Assembly (NCBI RefSeq): GCF_000310205.1
Contig: NZ_AMXE01000036.1
Coordinates: 1 to 36,641, forward strand
Direction: 5' to 3'
From: Thauera linaloolentis 47Lol = DSM 12138
Lineage (GTDB): Bacteria; Pseudomonadota; Gammaproteobacteria; Burkholderiales; Rhodocyclaceae
Length of the DNA: 36,641 bases
Shown: positions 28,617 to 36,641 of the stretch, in pieces
How positions within the stretch are numbered: position 1 is the stretch's first letter
How the letters are laid out: every line of letters begins with the position of its first letter
Position numbers and translations under genes: made by a program
Notes under the pieces: generated by a model
Database searches by the model: none
What the model saw: only the letters and a program-made list of their open reading frames with translations
Told to the model about the DNA's origin: nothing

Positions 28617-29846
28617 TCAGAAATTCCGCTCGAACCACGACTTCATGCGTCCGAAAATCTGTTTCACGCTGCGCGTATCGCGCGTCTGCAAGCCTCGCCG
28701 GCGCTGCGCCGCGCCCTCCATGACGAGCCCCATCGCGGTGGAATAGCGCGGCTGGCAGACCACGTCCGCCAGGCCGCCGTCGTACTGCGGCGCGCCGACG
28801 CGTACCGGCATGTGGAACACGTCCTCGCCCAGTTCGGCCATGCCGCGCATCACCGCCGAGCCGCCCGTCAGCACGATGCCGGACGACAGCAGCTCTTCGT
28901 AGCCGCTGCGGCGCAATTCGGCCTGGACCAGTTCGAACAGCTCGGACACGCGCGGCTCGATGACATCGGCCAGCGCCTGACGCGAAAGCTTGCGCGGCGG
29001 CCGGTCGCCCACGCCGGGTACCTCGATCATCTCTTCGGGGTCGGCCATCTGGTGCATCGCCACGCCATGGCGGATCTTGATTTCCTCGGCCTCGGCCGTC
29101 GGCGTGCGCAAGGCCATCGCGATGTCGTTGGTGATCTGGTCGCCGGCGACCGGGATGACCGCGGTATGGCGGATCGCGCCCTGGGTGAACACCGCGATGT
29201 CGGTCGTGCCGCCGCCGATGTCCACCATGCACACGCCCAGTTCCTTTTCGTCGTCGGTCAGCACCGCGTGACTGGATGCCAGCGGCTGCAGGCTCAGGTC
29301 CATGACCTCGAGACCGCAGCGGCGCACGCATTTGATCACGTTCTGCGCCGCCGACACGGCGCCGGTGACGATATGCACTTTGACTTCAAGGCGCACGCCG
29401 CTCATGCCGATCGGCTCGCGCACGCCGCCCTGACCGTCGATGATGAATTCCTGGGTCAGGATGTGCAGGATCTGCTGCTCGGCCGGAATCGGCATCGCGC
29501 GCGCGACCTCGATCACGCGGTCGACATCCGTCGGCGTGACTTCCTTCTCCTTGATCGCGACCGTGCCGCTGGAGTTGAAGCTCTTGATGTGGCTGCCGGC
29601 GATGCCGGTATACACGTCGTGGATCTTGCATTCGGCCATCAGCTCGACCTCCTGCACCACGCGCGAGATCGCATCCACCGTGGCCTCGATATTGACCACC
29701 ACGCCGCGCTTGAGGCCGTTGGTGGGCTGCGTGCCCAGGCCGACGACGTTGAGCCGGCCATCGGGCCGCACCTCGGCCACCATGCAGGTCACCTTGGCCG
29801 TGCCGATGTCGAGGCCGACGATCAGATCCTTGTATTCCTTGCTCAT
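28617..29846 (-). CDS. ftsA: Cell division protein FtsA
   Basis: Actin-like ATPase that tethers FtsZ filaments to the membrane and recruits later division proteins. It has 409 residues (E. coli 420). The actin-fold signatures are LIVGLDIGTAKVTCMVAEV (phosphate 1, near 10), VCMVDIGGGTTDIAVF (phosphate 2, about 206-220) and SSGIVLTGGSAVMRGM (adenosine). Subdomain 1C replaces the usual actin subdomain. The C-terminal amphipathic membrane helix is FGRMKSWFERNF. The ATG's first base is shared with the TAA stop of ftsQ (position 29846), so translation is coupled. Followed by an AT-rich gap and ftsZ. Confidence 0.98.
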   Translation of the reverse strand: MSKEYKDLIVGLDIGTAKVTCMVAEVRPDGRLNVVGLGTQPTNGLKRGVVVNIEATVDAISRVVQEVELMAECKIHDVYTGIAGSHIKSFNSSGTVAIKEKEVTPTDVDRVIEVARAMPIPAEQQILHILTQEFIIDGQGGVREPIGMSGVRLEVKVHIVTGAVSAAQNVIKCVRRCGLEVMDLSLQPLASSHAVLTDDEKELGVCMVDIGGGTTDIAVFTQGAIRHTAVIPVAGDQITNDIAMALRTPTAEAEEIKIRHGVAMHQMADPEEMIEVPGVGDRPPRKLSRQALADVIEPRVSELFELVQAELRRSGYEELLSSGIVLTGGSAVMRGMAELGEDVFHMPVRVGAPQYDGGLADVVCQPRYSTAMGLVMEGAAQRRRGLQTRDTRSVKQIFGRMKSWFERNF

Positions 29847-30700
29847 TACCTGCCCTTCCTGGCGCTTTGCGGAGCGGACTGCAGCAGCACCGTGCCATCA
29901 GCCGGTGTCAGCGCGAATCCGCTCGGGTAGCGCAGATCCGCTACCTTGATATCGATGTCGACCTGTTCCCTCACCCGCGGCCAGACCGTGATGAAACGCG
30001 TGAGCCTGTCGGCGAGCTGGGAACGCTCCTGCTCCCGGCCGAGCATGATCACCAGGCCGTTGTCGAGCCTAAGCTGCCAGGCCTCGCGCGCCGACAGCGC
30101 CAGCCCGACCAGGCGCGCGCCCATCGGCTGCAGCAGTTGCGAGAACTCGCCATGGCGCGCCAGCAGCCAGCCCGACGTGCCCTGCGGCCCGTCGAAATGC
30201 GGCATATCGGCGTTGCTTGCGGCGACGAAAACCTCGCCCTGCACATTCACCAGCCGCGCGTCGCCGCTGTCGGATACCGTCCAGTAGGCCACGGCCTGGT
30301 GTTCCTCGATGCGCAGTTCGAGCGCGTCCGGCCAGCGCCGCCGCACCTCGGCCTTGCGCACCCACGGCAGCTTCTCGAAGGTGGCCTTGACCGCATCGAG
30401 ATCGACGGTGAAGAAGTTGCCTTCGATCGCGGTGCGGGCGGCATATTCAAGTTGCTCCTCGGTCACCTGATCCGGTGGCGTCAGCACCACGATCTCGCCG
30501 ATCGGGAACAGCGGCCGCGACACGAACCAAATCACCAGCGCCCAGCCCAGGCCAATCGCCGCCAGCAGGGTCAGCAGATCGGAGATCAGGTTGAGCAGCG
30601 CCGGCCTGTGCCACAGCCCCTTCTCGGCGCGCGCGCGCGTCGCCCCCCGCTCCGGACGGGCGGAACGGATGGCCGCGGGACGCGCGCTCACTTCAGCCAA
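29846..30700 (-). CDS. ftsQ: Cell division protein FtsQ
   Basis: Bitopic inner-membrane protein that links early and late division proteins by binding FtsB/FtsL. It has 284 residues. A basic cytoplasmic tail (about 1-34) precedes one membrane helix ([19 protein letters not shown], about 41-59), a POTRA domain ([20 protein letters not shown] to [28 protein letters not shown]) and the beta domain ([17 protein letters not shown]). The start is TTG at 30700: an AAGGAG Shine-Dalgarno lies exactly 6 bases before it, whereas the next in-frame GTG has none. It overlaps the ddl stop by 8 bases and the ftsA start by one. Confidence 0.95.
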   Translation of the reverse strand: MAEVSARPAAIRSARPERGATRARAEKGLWHRPALLNLISDLLTLLAAIGLGWALVIWFVSRPLFPIGEIVVLTPPDQVTEEQLEYAARTAIEGNFFTVDLDAVKATFEKLPWVRKAEVRRRWPDALELRIEEHQAVAYWTVSDSGDARLVNVQGEVFVAASNADMPHFDGPQGTSGWLLARHGEFSQLLQPMGARLVGLALSAREAWQLRLDNGLVIMLGREQERSQLADRLTRFITVWPRVREQVDIDIKVADLRYPSGFALTPADGTVLLQSAPQSARKGR

Positions 30701-31607
30701 GGCGGGCTCCTTCCAGAATCTTCAGACACAGGGTCTCGAAATCGAGACCGGCCACGCGCGCCGACATCGGCACCAGCGAGTGGCTGGTCATGCCGGGCGA
30801 GGTGTTCATCTCCAGCAGGTAGGGCCTGCCGTCGGCGGTGAGGATCAGGTCGCCCCGCCCCCAGCCCCGGCAGCCGAGCACACGGGCGGACTTCATCACC
30901 AGCGTCCGCAGCTCGGCTTCCAGCTCGGCAGGCAGGCCGCAGGGGCAGTCGTAGCGGGTGTCGTCGGTGAAATACTTGTGCTGGTAGTCGTAGTTGCCGT
31001 CCGGCGCGACGATGCGGACCAGCGGCAGCGCCTGGTCTTCGAGGAAGGGCGCGGTCAGTTCCTCGCCGGTGATGAATTCCTCGGCGATCACCAGGCTGTC
31101 GTAGCGCGCGGCGAGTTCCCAGGCGGCTTTCAACTGGTCCGCGGCGACGACCTTGGTCGCGCCCATGCTCGAGCCCTCGTGCACCGGCTTGACGAAGATC
31201 GGCAAGCCGAGATCCGCCGCCACCGCATCCCAGTCGGTATCCGCTTCGAGGATGGCGTAGCGCGGCGTCGGCAGGCCGCAGGCCAGCCACACCATCTTGG
31301 TGCGCCACTTGTCCATCGACAGCGCCGAGGCCATCACGCCGCTGCCGGTGTAGGGAATGCCCATCAGCTCCAGTGCGCCCTGCACCGTGCCGTCCTCGCC
31401 GCCACGGCCGTGCAGCGCGATGAAAACGCGTTCGAAGCCCTCTTCCTTGAGGATGTGCAGGTCGCGTTCGGCCGGATCGAAGGCGTGCGCATCCACGCCG
31501 GCGCCCTGCAAGGCGGCAAGCACCGCCCGGCCGGACATCAACGACACCTCCCGTTCGGCCGACGAGCCGCCGAACAGCACCGCAACCTTGCCGAATCGCG
31601 CTTTCAC
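30693..31607 (-). CDS. ddlB: D-alanine--D-alanine ligase
   Basis: ATP-grasp enzyme that makes the D-Ala-D-Ala dipeptide of the peptidoglycan stem. It has 304 residues (E. coli DdlB 306). Motifs: [17 protein letters not shown] at the N-terminus, [31 protein letters not shown], and near the C-terminus [27 protein letters not shown] with the metal-binding E and N residues. The start is GTG at 31607, overlapping the murC stop as GTGA. Position in the dcw cluster identifies it as the DdlB type. Confidence 0.97.
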   Translation of the reverse strand: MKARFGKVAVLFGGSSAEREVSLMSGRAVLAALQGAGVDAHAFDPAERDLHILKEEGFERVFIALHGRGGEDGTVQGALELMGIPYTGSGVMASALSMDKWRTKMVWLACGLPTPRYAILEADTDWDAVAADLGLPIFVKPVHEGSSMGATKVVAADQLKAAWELAARYDSLVIAEEFITGEELTAPFLEDQALPLVRIVAPDGNYDYQHKYFTDDTRYDCPCGLPAELEAELRTLVMKSARVLGCRGWGRGDLILTADGRPYLLEMNTSPGMTSHSLVPMSARVAGLDFETLCLKILEGARLG

Positions 31608-33019
31608 GACACATCCTCGATCGACGCGAGCTTGCCCGGCACCGCGCCGATGCTGCCCGCCCCCATGGTGATCACCACGTCGCCATCGCGCGCGGCGGAA
31701 AGAATCATTTTCGGCATGTCGGCGATGTCCTCGACGAACACCGGCTCGACGGCGCCGGCGACGCGCAGCGCACGCGCCAGCGAGCGCCCGTCCGCAGCGA
31801 CGACCGGCGCTTCGCCCGCGGCATAGACTTCGGCCAGCAGCAGGCCATCGACCGTCGACAGGACCTTGACGAAATCCTCGAAGCAATCGCGCGTGCGAGT
31901 ATAGCGATGGGGCTGGAATGCCAGCACCAGGCGCCGGCCGGGGAAGGCGCCGCGCGCGGCGGCGATCGTCGCGGCCATTTCCACTGGGTGGTGGCCATAG
32001 TCGTCGACCAGCGTGAAACTTCCGGCCTCGTCGCCGTCCTGGTCCAGCAGCTGCACTTCGCCGTAGCGCTGGAAGCGCCGGCCGACGCCGCGGAAATCCG
32101 CCAGCGCCTTGACGATGGCCGCGTCCGGCACCTGCACCTCGGTCGCCACGGCGATCGCCGCCAGCGCATTGAGCACATTGTGCATGCCGGGCAGATTGAG
32201 TTCGATCGGCAGCCGCGTGGTCCTGCCGTTCACCCTCACGCAGTCGAACAGCATGCGCCCGCCCTCGGCGCGCACGTTCTCGGCGCGGATGCTGGCGCTC
32301 GGCGACAGGCCGTAGCGCACGATCTGCTTCGACACCTGCGGCATGATCTCGCGCACGTTGGCGTCGTCCTCGCACAGTACGGCCACGCCATAGAACGGCA
32401 GCCGCTGCAGGAAATCGACGAAAGCCTGCTTGACGCGGCTGAAATCATGGTCATAGGTGTCCATGTGATCGGCATCGATATTGGTGACGACCGAGATCAC
32501 CGGGCTCAGCAGCAGGAAGGACGCATCCGACTCGTCGGCCTCCGCCACCAGGTATTCGCCCTTGCCCAGGCGCGCATTGGCGCCGGCCGCATTCAAGCGG
32601 CCACCGATGACGAAGGTGGGATCGATGCCGCCCTCGGCGAGGATGCTCGCCACCAGCGACGTCGTCGTGGTCTTGCCGTGGGTGCCGGCGATGGCGACGC
32701 CCTGCTTGAAGCGCATCAGCTCGGCCAGCATCTGCGCGCGCGGCACGATGGGGATGCGGCGCTCGCGGGCGGCCACCACCTCGGGGTTGTCCGGCTTGAC
32801 CGCGGTGGATACGACCAGCACGTCGGCATTGGCGACGTTGGCCGTGTCGTGGCCGCGCACGACGCGCGCGCCCATCTTCTGCAGGCGCCGGGTCGCGGCG
32901 TTGTCGCCGAGGTCCGAGCCGCTCACGGCATAGCCCTGGTTCACCAGCACCTCGGCGATGCCGCTCATGCCGGAACCGCCGATACCGACGAAATGGATGT
33001 GCCTGACCTTATGCTTCAT
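31604..33019 (-). CDS. murC: UDP-N-acetylmuramate--L-alanine ligase MurC
   Basis: Adds L-alanine to UDP-MurNAc, the first amino acid of the peptidoglycan stem peptide. It has 471 residues (family about 460-490). The UDP-binding N-terminal domain begins [21 protein letters not shown], the ATP P-loop is [17 protein letters not shown] (about 112-128), and [13 protein letters not shown] and [14 protein letters not shown] are MurC-specific. The ATG at 33019 overlaps the murG stop as ATGA, and its own stop overlaps ddl as GTGA. A much longer in-frame reading upstream is a shadow of murG. Confidence 0.98.
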   Translation of the reverse strand: MKHKVRHIHFVGIGGSGMSGIAEVLVNQGYAVSGSDLGDNAATRRLQKMGARVVRGHDTANVANADVLVVSTAVKPDNPEVVAARERRIPIVPRAQMLAELMRFKQGVAIAGTHGKTTTTSLVASILAEGGIDPTFVIGGRLNAAGANARLGKGEYLVAEADESDASFLLLSPVISVVTNIDADHMDTYDHDFSRVKQAFVDFLQRLPFYGVAVLCEDDANVREIMPQVSKQIVRYGLSPSASIRAENVRAEGGRMLFDCVRVNGRTTRLPIELNLPGMHNVLNALAAIAVATEVQVPDAAIVKALADFRGVGRRFQRYGEVQLLDQDGDEAGSFTLVDDYGHHPVEMAATIAAARGAFPGRRLVLAFQPHRYTRTRDCFEDFVKVLSTVDGLLLAEVYAAGEAPVVAADGRSLARALRVAGAVEPVFVEDIADMPKMILSAARDGDVVITMGAGSIGAVPGKLASIEDVS

Positions 33020-34086
33020 GTGTCGTCTCCGCCGGCCAGTTCCTCGCAGGCGCGGGCAACCTCGGACGCCGCCAGGGGGCGGGCCAGGGCGCGGGCATGC
33101 TCGGCCATCTGCAGCAGGCGCGGGCGGTCGAGGCTGGCGAGGATGCCGGCCAGCCGTTCGGCGTTGAGTTCTGTCTGCGGCAGCAGGTAGGCGCCACCGC
33201 GATCGGCGAGGAAACGGGCGTTGCCGGTCTGGTGATCGTCCACCGCGTGCGGGAAAGGCACCAGCAGGCTGGCCGCCCCCACCGCGGCCAGTTCGGACAC
33301 GGTCAGCGCGCCAGCGCGGCAGATCACCAGGTCGGCCTCGGCATAGGCACTTGCCATGTCGTCGATGAAGGGGCGCAGATCGCCCTCCACCCGCGCGCGC
33401 GCATAGGCCGTGCGCAAGGCATCGATCTGCTTCTCGCCCGCCTGGTGCAGCACCTGCGGCCGGGTTCCGGCCGGCAGAAGGCCGAGCGCGGCGGGAACCG
33501 TGTCGTTGAGCGCGGCCGCGCCGAGGCTGCCGCCCACGACGAGGATGCGCAGCGGCCCTTCGCGCCCGGCAAAGCGCTCGGCCGGCGGTGCGACGGCCGC
33601 GATCTCGGCCCGCACCGGGTTGCCGACCCAGCGCCCTTTCTTCAATACCTCGGGGAAACCCGTCAGCACGCGTTCGGCCACGCCCGCCAGCACGCGGTTG
33701 GCAAGTCCGGCCACGGAATTCTGTTCGTGCAGCACCAGGGGACGGCCGAGCAGCGCCGCCATCATGCCCCCCGGAAAAGTGATGTAGCCGCCCATGCCCA
33801 GCACCACGTCGGGCCTGGCGCGGCGCAGTTCGCGCAGCGCCTGCCAGAAGCCGGACAGCAGGTTCAGCGGCAGCATCAGCTTGCGCACGACGCCCTTGCC
33901 ACGCAGGGCGCCGAAACGCACCCAGGCCGTTTCGTAGCCGCGCGCCGGCACGATGCGCGCTTCCATGCCGTCGGGGTTGCCCATCCACACCACGCGCCAG
34001 CCCTTCTCGCGCAGCGCCTCCGCCACCGCGATGCCCGGGAAGATGTGGCCGCCCGTGCCGCCCGCCATGACCATCAGCGTCTTCAT
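33016..34086 (-). CDS. murG: Lipid II synthase MurG
   Basis: Membrane-associated glycosyltransferase that adds N-acetylglucosamine to lipid I, making lipid II on the cytoplasmic face. It has 356 residues (E. coli 355). GT-B fold: N-terminal G-loop [14 protein letters not shown], second G-loop GGYITFPGG and lipid-facing [15 protein letters not shown], then the C-terminal UDP-GlcNAc site ([40 protein letters not shown]). The ATG at 34086 overlaps the ftsW stop (ATGA). Next to ftsW, whose product polymerises the lipid II that MurG makes. Confidence 0.98.
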   Translation of the reverse strand: MKTLMVMAGGTGGHIFPGIAVAEALREKGWRVVWMGNPDGMEARIVPARGYETAWVRFGALRGKGVVRKLMLPLNLLSGFWQALRELRRARPDVVLGMGGYITFPGGMMAALLGRPLVLHEQNSVAGLANRVLAGVAERVLTGFPEVLKKGRWVGNPVRAEIAAVAPPAERFAGREGPLRILVVGGSLGAAALNDTVPAALGLLPAGTRPQVLHQAGEKQIDALRTAYARARVEGDLRPFIDDMASAYAEADLVICRAGALTVSELAAVGAASLLVPFPHAVDDHQTGNARFLADRGGAYLLPQTELNAERLAGILASLDRPRLLQMAEHARALARPLAASEVARACEELAGGDDT

Positions 34087-35312
34087 GCGCTGCCTCCGCG
34101 CTTGAGCTGGCGCACTTCCCAGTCGCAGCGCAACAGGATCGCGAGGGCCACGCAGTTGGCGACGATGCCCGAACCGCCGAAGCTCATCAGCGGCAGGGTC
34201 AGGCCCTTGGTGGGCAGCAGGCCCATGTTCACGCCCATGTTGATGAAGGACTGCACGCCGATCCACAGGCCGATGCCCTGCGCGACCAACCCGGCGAAGT
34301 AGCGTTCGAGCCGGATCGCCTCGCGCCCAATGACGAAGGCACGCTGCACCAGCAGTGCGAACAGGGCGATGACCACCATGATGCCGACGAAGCCGAGTTC
34401 CTCGGCGATGACCGCGAGCAGGAAATCGGTGTGCGCCTCGGGCAGGTAGAACAGTTTCTCCACGCTCGCGCCGAGGCCGACGCCGAACCACTCGCCACGG
34501 CCGAACGCGATCAGCGCATGCGACAGCTGGTAGCCCTTGCCGAAAGCGTCCTTCCACGGGTCCATGAACCCGAGCACGCGTTCCAGTCGATAAGGAGAGC
34601 TGAGGATGAGGATGATGAAACCGACCACGGCGGCGATCGCCAGCAGGGCGAAGACACGGCCATTCACCCCCCCCAGGAAGAGCACGCCGAAAGCGATCGT
34701 GGTGATGACGACGAAGGCGCCGAAGTCCGGCTCGCGCAGCAGCAGGAAGCCGACGAACAGGATCACCGCCATCATCGGCAGGAAGCCGCGCTTGAAGCTG
34801 CTCATCGCATCGAGCTTGCGCACCGTGTAGTCGGCGGCGTAGAGCGCGGCGAAGATCTTCATCAGCTCCGATGGCTGCAGGTTGACCGGCCCCAGCGAAA
34901 GCCAGCGCTGCGCGCCATTGACCTCGCGCCCCACGCCCGGGATCAGCACCACGATCAGCAGCACCACGCCGGCCACGAACAAGGCCGGCGCCAGTTGCTG
35001 CCAGCGTGCCATCGAAAGCTGGAAGGCCGCGAGCCCGCAGACGATGCCGATGGTCATGAACAGCGCATGCCGCATCACGAAATAGTACGGCTGGTAGCCG
35101 GTGAAACGGCTGCCCTCGGCGATCGCGATCGACGCCGAATACACCATCACCAGCCCGAGCAGCAGCAGGCCGACGGCCGACCAGATCAACAGCGGATCGA
35201 GCTCGCGCGTCGAACCGCCCCCACGCACGAAACGATCCGCGGCACGCGGGCCGGAACCGGCCTTGCGCGAAGCGGAAGAAAACATGCCCGTCAGGCTCGC
35301 ACCCAGCTTCAT
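34083..35312 (-). CDS. ftsW: Peptidoglycan glycosyltransferase FtsW
   Basis: SEDS-family polytopic membrane protein that polymerises septal glycan strands with its partner PBP3/FtsI. It has 409 residues: a basic cytoplasmic tail (about 1-38) and about ten membrane helices. Conserved pieces: [13 protein letters not shown] at the first helix, [31 protein letters not shown] (with the catalytic aspartate of the EPDFG region), [21 protein letters not shown] and [26 protein letters not shown]. The ATG at 35312 overlaps the murD stop as ATGA; a later ATG (MFSSASRK) is possible. Part of the coupled chain murD-ftsW-murG-murC-ddl. Confidence 0.98.
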   Translation of the reverse strand: MKLGASLTGMFSSASRKAGSGPRAADRFVRGGGSTRELDPLLIWSAVGLLLLGLVMVYSASIAIAEGSRFTGYQPYYFVMRHALFMTIGIVCGLAAFQLSMARWQQLAPALFVAGVVLLIVVLIPGVGREVNGAQRWLSLGPVNLQPSELMKIFAALYAADYTVRKLDAMSSFKRGFLPMMAVILFVGFLLLREPDFGAFVVITTIAFGVLFLGGVNGRVFALLAIAAVVGFIILILSSPYRLERVLGFMDPWKDAFGKGYQLSHALIAFGRGEWFGVGLGASVEKLFYLPEAHTDFLLAVIAEELGFVGIMVVIALFALLVQRAFVIGREAIRLERYFAGLVAQGIGLWIGVQSFINMGVNMGLLPTKGLTLPLMSFGGSGIVANCVALAILLRCDWEVRQLKRGGSA

Positions 35313-36641
35313 CGCGCTTCGACCCCCGGCAGGCGCCGCACCGCGGCGACGAACACTTCGGCGCGGTGGGCGTAATTGCGGAACATGTCCAGGCTGGCGC
35401 AGGCGGGAGAAAGCAGCACCGCATCCCCGGCCCGTGCCAGGGCACCGGCCCGGGAGACCGCGCCTTCGAGATCGTCCGCGTGTTCGACCACCGCAGCGGA
35501 ACCGGCGAGGGCGGCACCGATCAATCCGGCATCGCGGCCGATCAGCACCACCGCGCGCGCCTTGCCGGCAACGGCAGGAGCCAGCGGCGAAAAGTCCTGT
35601 CCCTTGCCGTCGCCACCGGCGATCAGCACCACCGGGCGGTCGAAGCCGTCCAGCGCGGCGACCGTCGCGCCAACGTTGGTGCCCTTGGAATCATCGTAGA
35701 AGCGCACACCGTCGGCGCGCTCGGCGACCAGTTCGACGCGGTGCGGCAAGCCGCGAAAGGCACGCAGGCCGGCGGCCAGGCGTCCGGGCTCGATGCCCAG
35801 CCCTGCCTCGCACAAGGCCAGCGCGGCCAGCGCATTCGCGGCATTGTGGCGCCCCGCGAGCGGCAGTTCGGCCAGCGCGAGCAAAGCCTGCCCGCCGCGC
35901 ACCAGCCAGTCGGCGCCGTCGTGGCGGGCAATGCCGTAGTCGTGCGCCGAACCGGGCGCATCGGTGCCGAAGCGGATCATGCGCCGTCCCGGCAAGGCCA
36001 TCGCCGCGACGCGCGCGTCCTGACGGTTGAACACCTGCACGCCGCGCCCCTGGAAGATCGCGGCCTTGGTCGCGGCATAGGCGTCGACGCCGGCGTAGCG
36101 GTCGAGGTGGTCGTCGCTGACATTCAGCACCGTCGCCGCCTCGGCATCGAGCCCGCGCAGGGTTTCGATCTGGAAGCTGGACAGTTCCAGCACCCAGCAG
36201 GCGGGCAATTCGGCGCCCAGTTCCAGCCGCTCCATCAGCACGTCGAGCGCGGCCGGGCTGATGTTGCCTGCAGCCACCGCGTCGACGCCCGCGGATTGCG
36301 CCAGCGCGGCGGCCAGCGCCGTGGTCGTGGTCTTGCCGTTGGTGCCGGTGATGGCGAGGATGCGGCTGCGGTCGCGCACGCCGAGTTCGGTGAGCGCCTG
36401 CGCCAGCAGACTCATCTCGCCGGTGACGGGCAGGCCGCGGCGGACCGCCTCCGCAGCGACGCCGGCACGCGGATCGAGGCCCGGGCTGAGGGCGACGAGC
36501 TCAATGCCGTCGAGCACTTCGGCGCCGAAGCCGCCGGTGACGATCTCGGCCAACGGGGCATCCTCGCGCAGCGCGTCCAGGCCCGGCGGCGTGGCGCGGC
36601 TGTCGGCCACGCGCACGCGCGCGCCGCGCAGCGCGCACCAG
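35309..36641 (-). CDS. murD: UDP-N-acetylmuramoylalanine--D-glutamate ligase MurD (5' end cut by window)
   Basis: Cytoplasmic ligase that adds D-glutamate to UDP-MurNAc-L-Ala. The frame is open to the right edge (reading [20 protein letters not shown]), so about 20-25 N-terminal residues with the first glycine-rich loop are missing. The ATP P-loop is [49 protein letters not shown] and [17 protein letters not shown] are MurD signatures, and the C-terminus [22 protein letters not shown] is complete. The GTG that gives the longest closed reading (36616) is internal, not the true start. Its stop overlaps ftsW (ATGA). In this cluster mraY, murF, murE and ftsI would be expected beyond the right edge. 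Confidence 0.97.
   Translation of the reverse strand, partial: WCALRGARVRVADSRATPPGLDALREDAPLAEIVTGGFGAEVLDGIELVALSPGLDPRAGVAAEAVRRGLPVTGEMSLLAQALTELGVRDRSRILAITGTNGKTTTTALAAALAQSAGVDAVAAGNISPAALDVLMERLELGAELPACWVLELSSFQIETLRGLDAEAATVLNVSDDHLDRYAGVDAYAATKAAIFQGRGVQVFNRQDARVAAMALPGRRMIRFGTDAPGSAHDYGIARHDGADWLVRGGQALLALAELPLAGRHNAANALAALALCEAGLGIEPGRLAAGLRAFRGLPHRVELVAERADGVRFYDDSKGTNVGATVAALDGFDRPVVLIAGGDGKGQDFSPLAPAVAGKARAVVLIGRDAGLIGAALAGSAAVVEHADDLEGAVSRAGALARAGDAVLLSPACASLDMFRNYAHRAEVFVAAVRRLPGVEAR

Overview
The window is an ordinary, densely coded piece of a GC-rich betaproteobacterial chromosome. Gene order and protein sequences fit the Rhodocyclales (Thauera, Azoarcus, Aromatoleum and relatives). 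That placement is inference from the dcw order, the pqqABCDE cluster, DUF2322 and the dct-type TRAP system; no rRNA gene is present to confirm it. I found no phage, insertion sequence, integron, CRISPR array or defence island. No gap between genes exceeds about 250 bases.

Layout, left to right. (1) 1-3768: a C4-dicarboxylate-type TRAP binding protein (cut by the left edge, minus strand), divergent from a DctS-like PAS sensor kinase and a FixJ/DctR-like regulator that form an ATGA-coupled pair. (2) 3774-6060, minus strand: tilS and accA, 4 bases apart. (3) 6061-7419: a palindromic intergenic element, a terminator, a Bax-inhibitor-1 family membrane protein and a short ribosome-hibernation-factor-like protein. 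(4) 7562-8736: nhaR-like LysR regulator and a tRNA-Leu(CAA) with a good promoter. (5) 8875-14413, plus strand: queA-tgt (queuosine tRNA modification), then yajC-secD-secF (Sec translocon accessory complex), closed by a terminator. (6) 14493-16276, minus strand: purB and a DUF2322 protein separated by a terminator, with apaG divergent from purB. (7) 16833-20139, minus strand: complete pqqABCDE, with a proline iminopeptidase divergent from pqqA. (8) 21336-25323, minus strand: argJ and secA, with dciA (DUF721) divergent from secA. (9) 25938-36641, minus strand: a small two-helix membrane protein, lpxC, then the distal dcw cluster read right to left as murD (cut by the right edge), ftsW, murG, murC, ddl, ftsQ, ftsA, ftsZ.

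How the genes work together. The dcw genes are chained by overlapping stop/start codons, so murD to ftsQ are almost certainly translationally coupled. ftsA, ftsZ and lpxC follow with larger gaps; a very strong 20-bp hairpin ends ftsZ, and lpxC shows its own extended -10. The PQQ genes are also coupled (pqqC-D-E by ATGA), while pqqA is set apart from pqqB by a hairpin, as expected where the precursor peptide must be made in excess of the enzymes.

I did not find a convincing undescribed system. The most interesting leads are small: a short leader ORF that overlaps the secD start codon below a nested stem-loop, structured leader DNA before pqqA next to a divergent proline iminopeptidase, a dispersed-repeat-like palindrome upstream of accA, and three small proteins of poorly known function (HPF-like, DUF2322, and the two-helix membrane protein between lpxC and dciA).
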